58,260 nucleotides of DNA from an uncultured Bacteroides sp. (GTDB taxonomy: Bacteria > Bacteroidota > Bacteroidia > Bacteroidales > Bacteroidaceae): positions 1-58,260 of the forward strand of contig CASFRN010000043.1 of the NCBI GenBank assembly GCA_949296855.1, read 5' to 3'. Of the stretch, positions 16,240-26,290 are shown in pieces. The notes below the pieces were generated by a model that saw only the letters and a program-made list of their open reading frames with translations, was not told the DNA's origin and did no database searches. The position numbers and the translations under genes were made by a program. Within the stretch, counting starts at the first letter, position 1. Each line of letters starts with the position of its first letter.

Positions 16240-17058
16240 TTACAGTTTATATACTAAGTCACGCACGTATGCCGCCCATTCGGCTGGAGCCTTCGACTTA
16301 TTGAAGGTCTGCCAAGGTATCGGTTTGCCAAAAGTCACGCGGAATGTCTTATGGCGGTTCTTGAACATTTCGTCCGCCAAGTAAAGCATGGCGATATTGA
16401 AACGTATCCCCAAAAACTTGCACACGTTCGCCAGGTTATAAAAGAAATCGGAGTTCCTTCCCTCGAAATGAACCGGAACCACGTCCCTCCCCGTTTCCAC
16501 GCTCTTGGTTACAAACGTCTTCTTCCATGCCAAATCCTGAATCACCCCGTTCCTGCGGCGCGAACAGATGCCCGCCGGAAACATGATGATATGGCTGTCC
16601 GAACGGAACCCCGCCTCTACCATGCGCGGGAAATCACGCGATTGCGACCCCGTCTTATTGATGGGGATGCATAGCGGAGCCAACCCGTGCAAGTTCATCA
16701 GCAAGTCGTTCACCAAATACTTGATGCGCCCGCCGTAATGTTTCCCCAACACATATCCCAGCGCCACGCCGTCTTGCCCTCCCAACGGATGGTTGGAGAC
16801 AAAGGTGCACAAGCCTTCCGCAGGCAGATTCTCCAATCCCTCCACCTCCAACTTCACGTCCAGAAAATCCATGCAAGCAGCCAGAAACTCAACCCCTTCC
16901 TTGTCTTTCACGCCTTTCAGGAACTCATTAATCTCATCCTGATGAACAATGCGTTTCAGATAAGACACCACAAACCGGGGGACGTATTTGGCCTTCTTGC
17001 CCGCCTTCTCCTTCAGAATCTTATCAATGTCTATCAAAAAAATCGAATTATCTGCCAT
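16240..17058 (-). CDS. glsA: PlsC-like O-acyltransferase, probable GlsA
   Basis: 272 residues from the ATG at 17058 (MADNSIFLIDIDKILKEKAG); the open frame runs further up to 17283 with no family resemblance, so I use the internal start. Acyltransferase motifs: FVSNHPLGGQDG (HX4D form, H-P-L-G-G-Q-D), then MFPAGICSRR (EGTRS-like), and VVPVHFEGRNS. In B. thetaiotaomicron GlsA adds a second fatty acid to the hydroxyl of N-acyl glycine to make glycine lipids, which influence stress fitness and host TLR2 signalling. First gene of the glsA-glsB pair, divergent from the dcw cluster. Confidence 0.8.
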   Translation of the reverse strand: MADNSIFLIDIDKILKEKAGKKAKYVPRFVVSYLKRIVHQDEINEFLKGVKDKEGVEFLAACMDFLDVKLEVEGLENLPAEGLCTFVSNHPLGGQDGVALGYVLGKHYGGRIKYLVNDLLMNLHGLAPLCIPINKTGSQSRDFPRMVEAGFRSDSHIIMFPAGICSRRRNGVIQDLAWKKTFVTKSVETGRDVVPVHFEGRNSDFFYNLANVCKFLGIRFNIAMLYLADEMFKNRHKTFRVTFGKPIPWQTFNKSKAPAEWAAYVRDLVYKL

Positions 17059-17081
17059 GGCCTCACTATAAGAATTCTTTG

Positions 17082-17089
17082 CAAATGTA
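17082..17089 (-). promoter_or_regulatory. Putative -7 element for glsA-glsB
   Basis: TACATTTG on the minus strand (TAnnTTTG), 23 bp before the ATG at 17058. The distance also supports that start. -33 not clear. Confidence 0.5.
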
Positions 17090-17361
17090 ATTTTTCTTTT
17101 TGAAAGGAGATTCATCAGAAGGCAGGAAATTACAGAAAGACGCAAAAAAAACAACAAAATGAAACGGAAGCGCGTCAAAATTGCACAAGAAGATACGGCT
17201 GTGTGCATACATGCCCGTCCGTTCCCCAGCCTTTTGCGCCACCTGTTGATAACTTCTTTAAAGATTTTCGAAGAATCTTGCACGCCGTTTGCCGCGAAAT
17301 GTGTAATTTTACCCGCTCATAGAATAATAAGGTGAAACGACAAAAAACAAGCGGTAAAGAC

Positions 17362-18279
17362 ATGGACGGACAACAACAGACATACCACATACCGGTGCTG
17401 CTTGCAGAAAGCATCGAAGGAATGAACCTGCACGACGGAGGCACATACGTAGACCTTACGTTCGGCGGGGGGGGGCATTCGCGCGGAATACTTGGGCAGA
17501 TGGGGGCGGGCAGCCGGCTTTTCGGTTTCGACCAAGACGAAGACGCCGAACAGAACATCCCGGACGACCCGCGCTTTACGTTCGTGCGGAGCAATTTCCG
17601 CTACCTGCACAACTTCCTGCGCTATTACGGCGCAGAGGAAACCGACGCCATCCTTGCCGACTTAGGCGTGTCATCCCACCATTTCGACGACGCCACACGG
17701 GGATTCTCGTTCCGCTTCAACGCGCCGTTGGATATGCGGATGAACAAGCGGGCGGGAATCTCCGCCGCCGACATCGTCAACACCTACGAAGAAGAACGGC
17801 TTGCCGATGTATTCTACTTATACGGAGAATTGAAGAACAGCCGCAAGATTGCGGCGGCTATCGTCAAGGCAAGAGCGGCAAGACCCGTCTCGACCACCGG
17901 CGAGTTATCAGACATCGTCAAGCCTTTCTTCGGAAGAGAACGGGAGAAGAAAGAATCAGCACGGGTATTCCAGGCGTTGCGCATCGAAGTGAACCACGAA
18001 ATGGAAGCGCTGAAAGAAATGCTGCAAGCCGCCATACGCTCGTTGAAACCCGGAGGCAGACTGGCGGTCATCACCTACCATTCATTGGAAGACCGCATCG
18101 TGAAAAACGTCATCAAGACCGGCAATGCGGAAGGGAAGGTCATGCAAGACTTTTACGGGAACGTACGGACACCGTTGCACGCCGTGGGCAAAGCCATCGT
18201 CCCCTCGGACGAAGAGATAGCCCGTAACCCGCGCGCAAGAAGCGCAAGGCTGAGAATCGCAGAAAAACGAAACGACTAA
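17362..18279 (+). CDS. rsmH: 16S rRNA (cytosine1402-N4)-methyltransferase RsmH
   Basis: Methylates N4 of C1402 in 16S rRNA with SAM; first gene of the dcw cluster here. 305 residues from the ATG at 17362 (MDGQQQTYHIPVLLAESIEG). A GTG ten codons earlier (17332) is possible but gives a longer N-terminus than usual. SAM-binding motif YVDLTFGGGGHS, then ILADLGVSSHHFDD, RGFSFRFNAPLDMRM and ITYHSLEDRIVKN, all RsmH hallmarks. No mraZ is found before it: the 300 bp up to glsA contain no suitable frame. The next gene, ftsL, follows after 22 bp. Confidence 0.96.
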   Translation: MDGQQQTYHIPVLLAESIEGMNLHDGGTYVDLTFGGGGHSRGILGQMGAGSRLFGFDQDEDAEQNIPDDPRFTFVRSNFRYLHNFLRYYGAEETDAILADLGVSSHHFDDATRGFSFRFNAPLDMRMNKRAGISAADIVNTYEEERLADVFYLYGELKNSRKIAAAIVKARAARPVSTTGELSDIVKPFFGREREKKESARVFQALRIEVNHEMEALKEMLQAAIRSLKPGGRLAVITYHSLEDRIVKNVIKTGNAEGKVMQDFYGNVRTPLHAVGKAIVPSDEEIARNPRARSARLRIAEKRND

Positions 18280-18301
18280 ACAGACAGGGAGGAACAAGAG
18301 A

Positions 18302-18658
18302 ATGACAGACAAAGAACCGGCAGAAGAACAATCCAAACAAGCGCACATCACGTTCAAGAGCATCATGGGAGGCGACATCTTGGCGCATAACTTCCTGCGG
18401 AGGCAAGCCAACCTACTGATACTGATTGTCATCCTGACCATCTTGTACATCGACAACCGCTACTCGAGCCAGCAAGAACTGATTGAAATCGACCAATTGA
18501 AGAAAGAACTGACAGACATCAAGTACGATGCCCTCACCATCTCTTCGGAACTGACCGAGAAAAGCCGCCAGTCGCGGATTGAAGAATACTTGGCGACCGA
18601 AAACACAGGGCTGGAGACCGCCACCACCCCTCCGTACCTGATAAAAGAAAAAGACTGA
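18302..18658 (+). CDS. ftsL: FtsL-like division protein
   Basis: 118 residues: a cytoplasmic N-terminus of about 38 residues, one membrane segment (LLILIVILTILYIDNRY, about 39-55) and a periplasmic coiled coil (QELIEIDQLKKELTDIKYDA). This bitopic layout and its place between rsmH and the PBP gene identify it as the FtsL-like component that works with FtsQ/FtsB to activate FtsWI. Sequence identity in this family is low, so the call rests on topology and synteny. It ends 7 bp before ftsI. Confidence 0.88.
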   Translation: MTDKEPAEEQSKQAHITFKSIMGGDILAHNFLRRQANLLILIVILTILYIDNRYSSQQELIEIDQLKKELTDIKYDALTISSELTEKSRQSRIEEYLATENTGLETATTPPYLIKEKD

Positions 18659-18665
18659 GAAGCGT

Positions 18666-20816
18666 ATGATACCGGGCATTAAAAATATCATGTTCCGCTA
18701 CACGTTCATTGTAGTGATTATGTTGGTCTTGGCCATATTGATTATGGTCAAGGCGGGCTTCATCATGTTTGCCGAACGCCAGTACTGGAAAGATGTGGCC
18801 GACCGCTTCGTACGGGAGAATGTAATTGTTCCGCCTACACGGGGCAACATCATCTCCGCCGACGGGAAACTCATGGCAAGCAGCCTGCCGGAATACAAAA
18901 TCTACATGGACTTCCGCGCCGGAGGATACCAAGAAAGCGACACCTTGCTGACCAACCACCTGACCGAGATATGCAAGGGATTGCACGAAATATTCCCCGA
19001 CAAAAGCGCGCAAGAATTCCGCAAGCACATCTTGCGGGGAAGAAGGAAAAAGAGCCGCCACTACCTGCTCTACCCCAAGCGCATTTCGTACATCGAATAC
19101 AAACAAGTGAAACAACTGCCCGTATTCTGCTTGGGCCCGAATACGGGAGGGTTACACGTAGACGAGTTCAACCAGCGCAAGAAACCGTTCGGGTCCTTAG
19201 CTTCCCGCACCTTGGGCGATATGTTCCCCGACATGAGCTTAGGCGCGAAAAACGGATTGGAACTGACATACGACTCCATCCTAAAAGGAGAAAACGGCAT
19301 CACGCACCGCCAGAAAGTGATGAATAAATACCTGAATATCGTAGACCTCCCTCCCATAGACGGATGCGACATCATCACCACCATCGACGTGGATATGCAA
19401 GACATCGCCGAAAAAGCCTTAGTAGACCAACTGGCAAACCTGGAAGCCTTGTCGGGTGTAGCCATCGTAATGGAAGTGAAAAGCGGAGAAGTAAAAGCCA
19501 ACGTCAACATGACACGAGGCAACGACGGGCATTATTACGAAATGCGCAACAACGCCGTAAGCAACCTGATGGAACCGGGTTCTACCTTCAAGACGGCTTC
19601 CATCATGGTGGCACTAGAAGACAAATACATCACCCCCGACTATGTAGTGGACACCGGAAACGGCATGGTCAACATGCACGGAAGCTGGATGAAAGACTGG
19701 AACTGGTACAAAGGCGGATACGGAGCCATCGATGTCACCCGTATCTTGGAGGTGTCATCCAACGTCGGCGTATCCACCATCATCGACAAGTTCTACAAAG
19801 ACAACCCGCAAAAGTTCGTCGACGGACTGAAACGGATGAGCATCGACACGCCGCTGCACTTAGGCTTTGTGGGCGAAGCCAGCCCACGGGTATGGGGGCC
19901 GAAAGAGCGCGAAAGCATCAAGGGCGCTATGCCGTGGAGCCGCACCAGCCTGCCATGGATGAGCATCGGATACGAAACCATGTTCCCCCCTATCTACATC
20001 CTGAACTTCTACAACGCCATCGCCAACGACGGTGTCATGGTGAAACCGAAGTTCGTAAAAGCCATCGCCAAAAACGGCGAAACGCTAGAAGAAATTCCAA
20101 CCGAAACCGTAAATCCGAAAATCTGTTCGGATACCACGCTGGCTATGATCCGTACCATCTTGCGGAAAGTGGTGTCGCAAGGATTGGCGAAACCAGCCGG
20201 AAGCAAACAGTTCAGCGTGGCGGGAAAAACCGGTACGGCGCAGATTTCGCAAGGAGCAGCCGGTTATCGGGCCGGAGGCGTCAGCTATCAAGTAAGCTTT
20301 TGCGGGTATTTCCCCGCAGAAGCCCCTAAGTACAGTTGCATCGTATCCATCCTGATACCGCACGGCCCGGCATCGGGAGGCTTGCAGGCGGGCAGCGTGT
20401 TCAGCCGCATTGCCGAACGCATCTATGCCAAGCACTTGTTCCGCGAGTTGGCTCAAGCGAAAGACTCTGCTTCAGTCCTTATTCCTCAAATCAAGGGAGG
20501 CGACATCGAAGAAGCGGCATACGTGCTTCGCGCCTTACAGATACCCGGCAACAGCCAATCCATACCCCAATCGGACGAACCGATATGGGGAAAGGCATCC
20601 TGCACCAACCAACATGCCAACTTACGGACCGTTTCCATCAGCAACAAGTCGGTGCCCAATGTCATCGGCATGGGAGCGAAAGACGCGGTTTACTTGCTCG
20701 AAAGCCACGGCCTGAAAGTGCATTTGTCGGGCGTAGGCAAAGTAGACAAGCAAAGTATCCCCGCAGGCTCGGCCTTGCGGAAGGGACAAACGATTTTATT
20801 GACATTAAAACATTAG
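18666..20816 (+). CDS. ftsI: Division-specific penicillin-binding protein (FtsI/PBP3) with PASTA domain
   Basis: Class B transpeptidase that cross-links septal peptidoglycan. 716 residues. N-terminal membrane anchor about 12-35 (FTFIVVIMLVLAILIMVK-type segment), a PBP dimerisation domain about 50-250, then the transpeptidase domain with the active-site Ser306 in STFK, SSN at 364-366 and KTG at 521-523 (KTGTAQ). Residues 650-716 are a PASTA domain (VPNVIGMGAKDAVYLLESHG). In the cluster between ftsL and murE, 15 bp before the latter. Normal length for Bacteroidetes. Confidence 0.96.
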   Translation: MIPGIKNIMFRYTFIVVIMLVLAILIMVKAGFIMFAERQYWKDVADRFVRENVIVPPTRGNIISADGKLMASSLPEYKIYMDFRAGGYQESDTLLTNHLTEICKGLHEIFPDKSAQEFRKHILRGRRKKSRHYLLYPKRISYIEYKQVKQLPVFCLGPNTGGLHVDEFNQRKKPFGSLASRTLGDMFPDMSLGAKNGLELTYDSILKGENGITHRQKVMNKYLNIVDLPPIDGCDIITTIDVDMQDIAEKALVDQLANLEALSGVAIVMEVKSGEVKANVNMTRGNDGHYYEMRNNAVSNLMEPGSTFKTASIMVALEDKYITPDYVVDTGNGMVNMHGSWMKDWNWYKGGYGAIDVTRILEVSSNVGVSTIIDKFYKDNPQKFVDGLKRMSIDTPLHLGFVGEASPRVWGPKERESIKGAMPWSRTSLPWMSIGYETMFPPIYILNFYNAIANDGVMVKPKFVKAIAKNGETLEEIPTETVNPKICSDTTLAMIRTILRKVVSQGLAKPAGSKQFSVAGKTGTAQISQGAAGYRAGGVSYQVSFCGYFPAEAPKYSCIVSILIPHGPASGGLQAGSVFSRIAERIYAKHLFRELAQAKDSASVLIPQIKGGDIEEAAYVLRALQIPGNSQSIPQSDEPIWGKASCTNQHANLRTVSISNKSVPNVIGMGAKDAVYLLESHGLKVHLSGVGKVDKQSIPAGSALRKGQTILLTLKH

Positions 20817-20831
20817 AAATACAACACAAAC

Positions 20832-22286
20832 ATGAAATTAGCTGACATTCTAAAACCCGTAACCGTCTGCGAGACCCTCGGACAAACCGACCGGGAGATT
20901 ACAGGCATTCAGATGGATTCACGGCTCATTGAATCCGGAAACCTATTCGTGGCTGTCAAAGGCACACAAACCGACGGCCATGCCTACATACAAAAAGCCA
21001 TCGAAAAAGGAGCGGCAGCCATCGTGTGCGAAACGCTCCCCGAAACGATTGACCCAGCTACTATATATATAAAGGTGAACGACACGGAAGATGCCGTAGG
21101 CAAGTTAGCGACCACATTCTACGGAAATCCCACGTCTAAACTCGATTTAGTTGGAGTGACCGGAACAAACGGAAAGACAACCATCGCCACCTTATTATAT
21201 AATATGTTCCGCCGGTTCGGCTATAAGGCAGGGCTGCTCTCTACCGTATGCAACTACATCGACGGCGAAGCGATTCCCGCCGACCATACCACCCCCGACC
21301 CGATTACGCTGAACCGGTTATTGGGGCGGATGGCAGACGAAGGCTGCAAATACGTCTTCATGGAAGTCAGTTCGCACGCCGTTGCCCAAAAGCGGATCGG
21401 AGGGCTGCGGTTTACGGGAGGCATCTTCACCAACATCACCCGCGACCACTTGGATTATCACAAAACGTTCGATAACTACCTGAAAGCAAAAAAGACGTTT
21501 TTCGACAACCTGCCCAAGACTGCGTTTGCCTTGACAAACTTGGACGATAAGAACGGCAAAGTGATGGTGCAAAACACCAAGGCGCGCATAGCTGCCTATT
21601 CGTTGCGCACGCTGTGCGACTTCAAAGGCAAAGTGTTGGAAGACGGATTCGACGGCATGTTGCTCGACATCAACAACCGCGAAGTGAACGTACAGTTCAT
21701 CGGACGCTTCAACGCATCCAACTTACTGGCGGTGTACGGCGCTGCCTGCCTGTTAGGGAAACAGCCCGAAGACATCTTGATTGCACTGAGTGCCTTACGT
21801 CCCGTTGCCGGACGCTTCGACGCGCTTCGTTCCCGCCGTGGGTATACGGCTATCGTCGACTATGCCCATACGCCCGACGCATTAGAGAACGTACTCAATG
21901 CCATCCACGAAGTGTTGCGCGGCCGCGGACGAGTCATCACTGTAGTAGGCGCGGGCGGCAACCGCGACAAAGGGAAACGCCCGCTCATGGCACAAGAGTC
22001 GGTGAAACAGAGCGACAAAGTCATCATCACATCCGACAATCCCCGCTTTGAAGAGCCGCAAGACATCATCAACGACATGCTGGCCGGACTGGCCAAGGAG
22101 GATATGCAGAAAGTGTTGTCCATCGCCGACCGCAAGGAGGCGATACGCACCGCTTGCATGCTGGCGCAACCGCAAGACGTGGTACTGATAGCAGGGAAAG
22201 GCCATGAGAACTATCAGGAAATAAAAGGAGTGAAACACCACTTCGACGATAAAGAGATTGTGAACGAGATTTTCGCGAATGAATAA
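20832..22286 (+). CDS. murE: UDP-MurNAc-L-Ala-D-Glu : meso-diaminopimelate ligase
   Basis: Adds the third amino acid to the UDP-muramyl peptide in the cytoplasm. 484 residues. ATP-binding loop [18 protein letters not shown], the carbamylated-Lys region, [12 protein letters not shown], and the specificity motif DNPR ([16 protein letters not shown]), which marks meso-DAP rather than lysine as the substrate. C-terminal [16 protein letters not shown] is usual. Part of the dcw operon, 12 bp before mraY. Confidence 0.97.
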   Translation: MKLADILKPVTVCETLGQTDREITGIQMDSRLIESGNLFVAVKGTQTDGHAYIQKAIEKGAAAIVCETLPETIDPATIYIKVNDTEDAVGKLATTFYGNPTSKLDLVGVTGTNGKTTIATLLYNMFRRFGYKAGLLSTVCNYIDGEAIPADHTTPDPITLNRLLGRMADEGCKYVFMEVSSHAVAQKRIGGLRFTGGIFTNITRDHLDYHKTFDNYLKAKKTFFDNLPKTAFALTNLDDKNGKVMVQNTKARIAAYSLRTLCDFKGKVLEDGFDGMLLDINNREVNVQFIGRFNASNLLAVYGAACLLGKQPEDILIALSALRPVAGRFDALRSRRGYTAIVDYAHTPDALENVLNAIHEVLRGRGRVITVVGAGGNRDKGKRPLMAQESVKQSDKVIITSDNPRFEEPQDIINDMLAGLAKEDMQKVLSIADRKEAIRTACMLAQPQDVVLIAGKGHENYQEIKGVKHHFDDKEIVNEIFANE

Positions 22287-22298
22287 TCCGAAGAAGAT

Positions 22299-23567
22299 AT
22301 GCTATATTATTTATTTCAATATTTAGAACAGTTCGACTTCCCCGGAGCGCGTATGTTCGGATACGTATCGTTCCGTTCGCTGATGGCAGTCATCCTGTCG
22401 CTGCTGATTTCAGCCATCTTCGGAGAATACTTCATCAACCTGCTGAAACGCAAACAGATTACCGAAACACAACGCGACGCTTCCATCGACCCGTTCAACG
22501 TCAAGAAAGTGGGAGTGCCTACCATGGGAGGCATCATCATCATCGTAGCGGTACTGATTCCTTGCCTCTTGTTGGGGAAGCTCCACAACATCTACATGAT
22601 ACTGATGCTCATCACGACAATATGGTTAGGCAGCTTAGGCTTTCTGGACGACTACATCAAGGTTTTCCGTAAAGACAAAGAAGGGCTGCACGGCAAGTTC
22701 AAAATCATCGGGCAAGTGGGCTTGGGGCTGATTGTGGGGCTGACACTGTATTTAAGCCCGCAAGTGGTAATCCGCGAAAATGTAGAAATACAACGTGACG
22801 GACACGTGGTAGACGTAGTCCATAAAAGCCAGAACGAGAAATCCACGAAGACCACCATCCCGTTTTTCAAGAACAACAACCTCGATTATGCCGACATCGT
22901 AGGCTTCATGGGCGAACATGCCCAAGCGGCAGGATGGATTGTCTTCGTCATCATTACGATATTTGTAGTGACCGCCGTATCCAACGGAGCTAACCTGAAC
23001 GACGGCATGGACGGTATGGCGGCGGGCAACTCGGCGATTATAGGTGTGACGTTAGGCATTCTGGCATACGTGTCGAGCCACATCGAATATGCCGGATACC
23101 TGAACATCATGTACATCCCCGGCAGCGAAGAATTGGTTATCTTCATCTGCGCCCTCATCGGTGCGCTGATTGGTTTCCTATGGTATAATGCCTTTCCTGC
23201 CCAAGTTTTCATGGGCGACACAGGCAGCCTGACTATCGGCGGCATCATCGCCGTATTCGCCATCATCATCCACAAGGAACTGCTGATACCGATTTTATGC
23301 GGCGTATTCCTGGTAGAAAACTTATCAGTCATCTTGCAGGTGCGGTATTACAAAAAAGGGAAAAAGAAGGGAGTGAAGCAACGCATTTTCAAGCGTACGC
23401 CCATCCACGACCATTTCCGCACCACGATAGCGCAACTCGACCCCAACTGCAACTACTTGATTACAACTCCACAAAGCGTATTCCATGAATCAAAAATCAC
23501 CGTACGCTTCTGGATTGTAACCATCGTACTGGCAGCCATTACGATTATTACACTAAAAATAAGATAA
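22299..23567 (+). CDS. mraY: Phospho-MurNAc-pentapeptide transferase
   Basis: Moves phospho-MurNAc-pentapeptide onto undecaprenyl phosphate to give lipid I. 422 residues, polytopic membrane protein with about ten helices. Catalytic loops: FLDDYIKVFRKDKEGL (double Asp), NGANLNDGMDGMAAGNS and the HHH-like loop ending in TPIHDHFR. An insertion of about 45 residues between two helices (VVIRENVEIQRDGHVVDVVH and on) is longer than in E. coli MraY (360 residues) and, as far as I recall, is common in Bacteroidetes. Confidence 0.97.
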   Translation: MLYYLFQYLEQFDFPGARMFGYVSFRSLMAVILSLLISAIFGEYFINLLKRKQITETQRDASIDPFNVKKVGVPTMGGIIIIVAVLIPCLLLGKLHNIYMILMLITTIWLGSLGFLDDYIKVFRKDKEGLHGKFKIIGQVGLGLIVGLTLYLSPQVVIRENVEIQRDGHVVDVVHKSQNEKSTKTTIPFFKNNNLDYADIVGFMGEHAQAAGWIVFVIITIFVVTAVSNGANLNDGMDGMAAGNSAIIGVTLGILAYVSSHIEYAGYLNIMYIPGSEELVIFICALIGALIGFLWYNAFPAQVFMGDTGSLTIGGIIAVFAIIIHKELLIPILCGVFLVENLSVILQVRYYKKGKKKGVKQRIFKRTPIHDHFRTTIAQLDPNCNYLITTPQSVFHESKITVRFWIVTIVLAAITIITLKIR

Positions 23568-23582
23568 TGCGGAAAAGCGCTA

Positions 23583-23622
23583 ATTGGCACATTAGCAAAT
23601 TGGCACATTAGCAAATTAGCAA
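23583..23622 (+). repeat. 16-bp tandem repeat before murD
   Basis: ATTGGCACATTAGCAA occurs twice in a row (23583-23598, 23599-23614), followed by a half unit ATTAGCAA (23615-23622). It fills most of the 64-bp mraY-murD gap, ending 9 bp before the murD ATG. Confidence 0.85.
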
Positions 23623-23631
23623 ATTAAGAAA

Positions 23632-24966
23632 ATGACAAAAAGAATTGTGATTTTAGGAGCCGGCGAGAGCGGCACGGGTGCCGCTGTGCTGGCAAAGAAA
23701 CAAGGGTTCGACACCTTCGTTTCAGACATGTCATCCATCAAGGACAAATACAAAGCTGTCCTGAACGAAAGAAACATCCCCTGGGAAGAGGGATGCCATA
23801 CGGAGGAACTGATTCTGAATGCCGATGAAATCATCAAAAGCCCGGGCATTCCGAACAATGCCCCCATCATCCTCAAGCTGAAAGAGCAAGGCACGCCGGT
23901 CATCTCTGAGATAGAGTTTGCCGGACGGTACACCCACGCCAAGATGATTTGCATCACCGGCAGCAATGGGAAAACTACCACCACCTCGCTTATCTATCAC
24001 ATCTTTAAGAAAGCGGGACTCAATGTGGGGCTTGCCGGAAACATCGGGCAAAGCCTCGCCTATCAGGTGGCGGAATGCAACTACGATTACTATGTCATCG
24101 AACTGAGCAGCTTCCAACTGGATAATATGTACAAGTTCCACGCCAACATCGCCGTGCTGATGAACATCACGCCCGACCATTTGGACCGCTACGATTACAA
24201 GATGCAAAACTACATCGACGCCAAGTTCCGCATCATCCAGAACCAGACGGACGATGATGCCTTCATTTTCTGGAACGACGACCCCATCATCCAAAAGGAA
24301 TTGCACAAATATGGCATTCACGGCCAATATTACCCATTCGCCGAAAAACGCGAGGAAGGGCTCGCCGCCTTTACCGAAGAAAACAAAATCTACTTCACCA
24401 AGCCCATCGAGTTCAATATGGAACAAGAAGAGTTGGCTTTAACCGGCACGCACAACCTCTTCAATTCCATGGCTGCCGGCATCTCCGCCAACATAGCGGG
24501 TATCCGCAAAAACTGCATCCGCGAGGCATTGAGCGACTTCAAAGGCGTGGAACACCGGCTGGAAAAAGTGGAGCGGATACGCGGCGTAGACTATATCAAC
24601 GACTCGAAAGCCACCAATGTCAACTCGTGCTGGTATGCGCTGAAGAGCATGAAAACCAAAACAGTCTTGATATTAGGGGGCAAAGACAAAGGAAACGATT
24701 ACAATGAAATAGCCGACTTGGTACGTGAAAAGTGCAGCGGACTGATATTCTTAGGCTTGCACAACGAAAAGCTGCACAGCTTCTTCGACGGATTCGGACT
24801 GCCGGTCGCCGATGTGCAAAGCATGAAAGACGCCGTCGATGCAGCCTACCGCATGGCAAAGAACGGCGAAACCGTCTTGCTCAGCCCTTGTTGCGCCAGC
24901 TTCGACCTTTTCAAAAGCTACGAAGACCGGGGCAACCAGTTCAAGGAATGTGTAAGAAAGCTTTAA
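23632..24966 (+). CDS. murD: UDP-MurNAc-L-alanine : D-glutamate ligase
   Basis: Adds D-Glu in cytoplasmic precursor synthesis. 444 residues. N-terminal Rossmann segment RIVILGAGESGTGAAVLAKK, the ATP loop ITGSNGKTTTTSLIYHI, then NITPDHLDRY, HRLEKVERIRGVDYINDSKA and TNVNSCWYALKSM. All regions of a Mur ligase are complete. Preceded by a short tandem repeat in a 64-bp gap and followed 24 bp later by ftsW. Confidence 0.97.
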   Translation: MTKRIVILGAGESGTGAAVLAKKQGFDTFVSDMSSIKDKYKAVLNERNIPWEEGCHTEELILNADEIIKSPGIPNNAPIILKLKEQGTPVISEIEFAGRYTHAKMICITGSNGKTTTTSLIYHIFKKAGLNVGLAGNIGQSLAYQVAECNYDYYVIELSSFQLDNMYKFHANIAVLMNITPDHLDRYDYKMQNYIDAKFRIIQNQTDDDAFIFWNDDPIIQKELHKYGIHGQYYPFAEKREEGLAAFTEENKIYFTKPIEFNMEQEELALTGTHNLFNSMAAGISANIAGIRKNCIREALSDFKGVEHRLEKVERIRGVDYINDSKATNVNSCWYALKSMKTKTVLILGGKDKGNDYNEIADLVREKCSGLIFLGLHNEKLHSFFDGFGLPVADVQSMKDAVDAAYRMAKNGETVLLSPCCASFDLFKSYEDRGNQFKECVRKL

Positions 24967-24990
24967 AAGGTTCTTAATTCTTCATGCGAT

Positions 24991-26289
24991 ATGGATTTAC
25001 TCAAAAAACTCTTCAAAGGCGATAAAGTCATCTGGATCATCTTCATGCTGCTTTGCCTCGTATCCATTATCGAAGTGTTCAGTGCATCCAGTACACTTAC
25101 CTATAAAAGCGGAGACCATTGGGGGCCGATCAGGACGCACATGGTACTCATGCTGGTAGGCGCGGCGGTAGTGCTTATCGTCCACAACATCCCGTGCCGG
25201 TGGTTCAAGACCTTTACACTGCTGCTGCCTGTATCTTGGATTTTATTGGGAGGCGTGCTCTTAGCCGGCATGGTCACCAACGGAGCCAGACGGTGGATTG
25301 ATTTAGGCTTCTTCCAATTCCAGCCTTCCGAATTAGCCAAAATGGGGACAATCATCACGGTGGCGTACATCCTCTCGCGTTTGCAGGAAGAGAAAGGCGC
25401 CAACCCCAAAGCGTTCCGCTACATCTTGTGGGTCACAGGCGGAACCTGCGCCCTGATATTCTCCGAAAACCTTTCTACGGCTGTCTTGCTGGCTTTAAGC
25501 GTATTCCTGATGATGTACATCGGACGCATTCCGTTCCGCCAATTAGGCAAACTGACAGCCATCGGCATAGGCGTGCTGGTTGTCGGACTGGCTACCATCA
25601 AGTTTGTGCCCGGAGAAGCATGGGACAAAATCGGACTACACCGCATGACCACGTGGCAAAACCGGTTGGATAACCATTTTGACACCGCCGTGATTCCACC
25701 CGAAAAGTTCGACATTGACAACGACGCGCAGGTAGCACATGCCAACATCGCCATCGCCACCAGCGGCATTTTAGGGAAAGGCCCGGGCAACAGTGTGCAG
25801 CGTGACTTTCTCTCGCAAGCGTTTTCCGACTTCATTTACGCCATCATCATCGAAGAATTAGGGCTGGTGGGCGGAGCCATCGTCGCCTTCCTCTACATCT
25901 GGCTGCTGATGCGCATCGGCCGTATCGCCCGCAGTTGCGACAAGCCGTATTACGCTTTCCTGGTAATGGGCATCGGCTTCCTGCTCGTCACGCAAGCCAT
26001 GTTCAACATGCTGGTGGCCGTAGGCATCATGCCCGTCACCGGACAACCGCTCCCCCTGATAAGTAAAGGAGGGACTTCTACCTTGGTAAACTGCGCCTAT
26101 ATCGGCATTGTGCTCAGCATCAGCCGCCACGTAAACGAACTGAAACGGAAAGAGCGTGAAGCCGCCGAAGCCCTGCAGCAAGCACAAGTGCAAGAAGCCG
26201 CCATCTCCCTGCTGCAAAACGCCGCCGATTTGGCTAAAGAACGGCAAAACAACGAAGACGAGACAACGGCGACTTTAGGCACTGTCTGA
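24991..26289 (+). CDS. ftsW: FtsW lipid II polymerase (SEDS family)
   Basis: Septal peptidoglycan glycosyltransferase that works with FtsI. 432 residues with about ten membrane helices, the first at about 12-31. SEDS features: GARRWIDLGFFQFQPSELAK (with the conserved FQPSE), the large extracellular loop after NRLDNHF, and the C-terminal GQPLPLISKGGTSTLVNCAY. The last 60 residues are an Ala/Glu/Gln-rich cytoplasmic tail (AAEALQQAQVQEAAISLLQ) that can form a helix. The stop codon runs directly into the hairpin array at 26291. Confidence 0.96.
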   Translation: MDLLKKLFKGDKVIWIIFMLLCLVSIIEVFSASSTLTYKSGDHWGPIRTHMVLMLVGAAVVLIVHNIPCRWFKTFTLLLPVSWILLGGVLLAGMVTNGARRWIDLGFFQFQPSELAKMGTIITVAYILSRLQEEKGANPKAFRYILWVTGGTCALIFSENLSTAVLLALSVFLMMYIGRIPFRQLGKLTAIGIGVLVVGLATIKFVPGEAWDKIGLHRMTTWQNRLDNHFDTAVIPPEKFDIDNDAQVAHANIAIATSGILGKGPGNSVQRDFLSQAFSDFIYAIIIEELGLVGGAIVAFLYIWLLMRIGRIARSCDKPYYAFLVMGIGFLLVTQAMFNMLVAVGIMPVTGQPLPLISKGGTSTLVNCAYIGIVLSISRHVNELKRKEREAAEALQQAQVQEAAISLLQNAADLAKERQNNEDETTATLGTV

Positions 26290-26290
26290 T

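Noticed and set aside
17059-17361. mraZ or its binding boxes
   Set aside because: No frame of about 150 codons and no convincing direct repeats of the mraZ box type in this gap.
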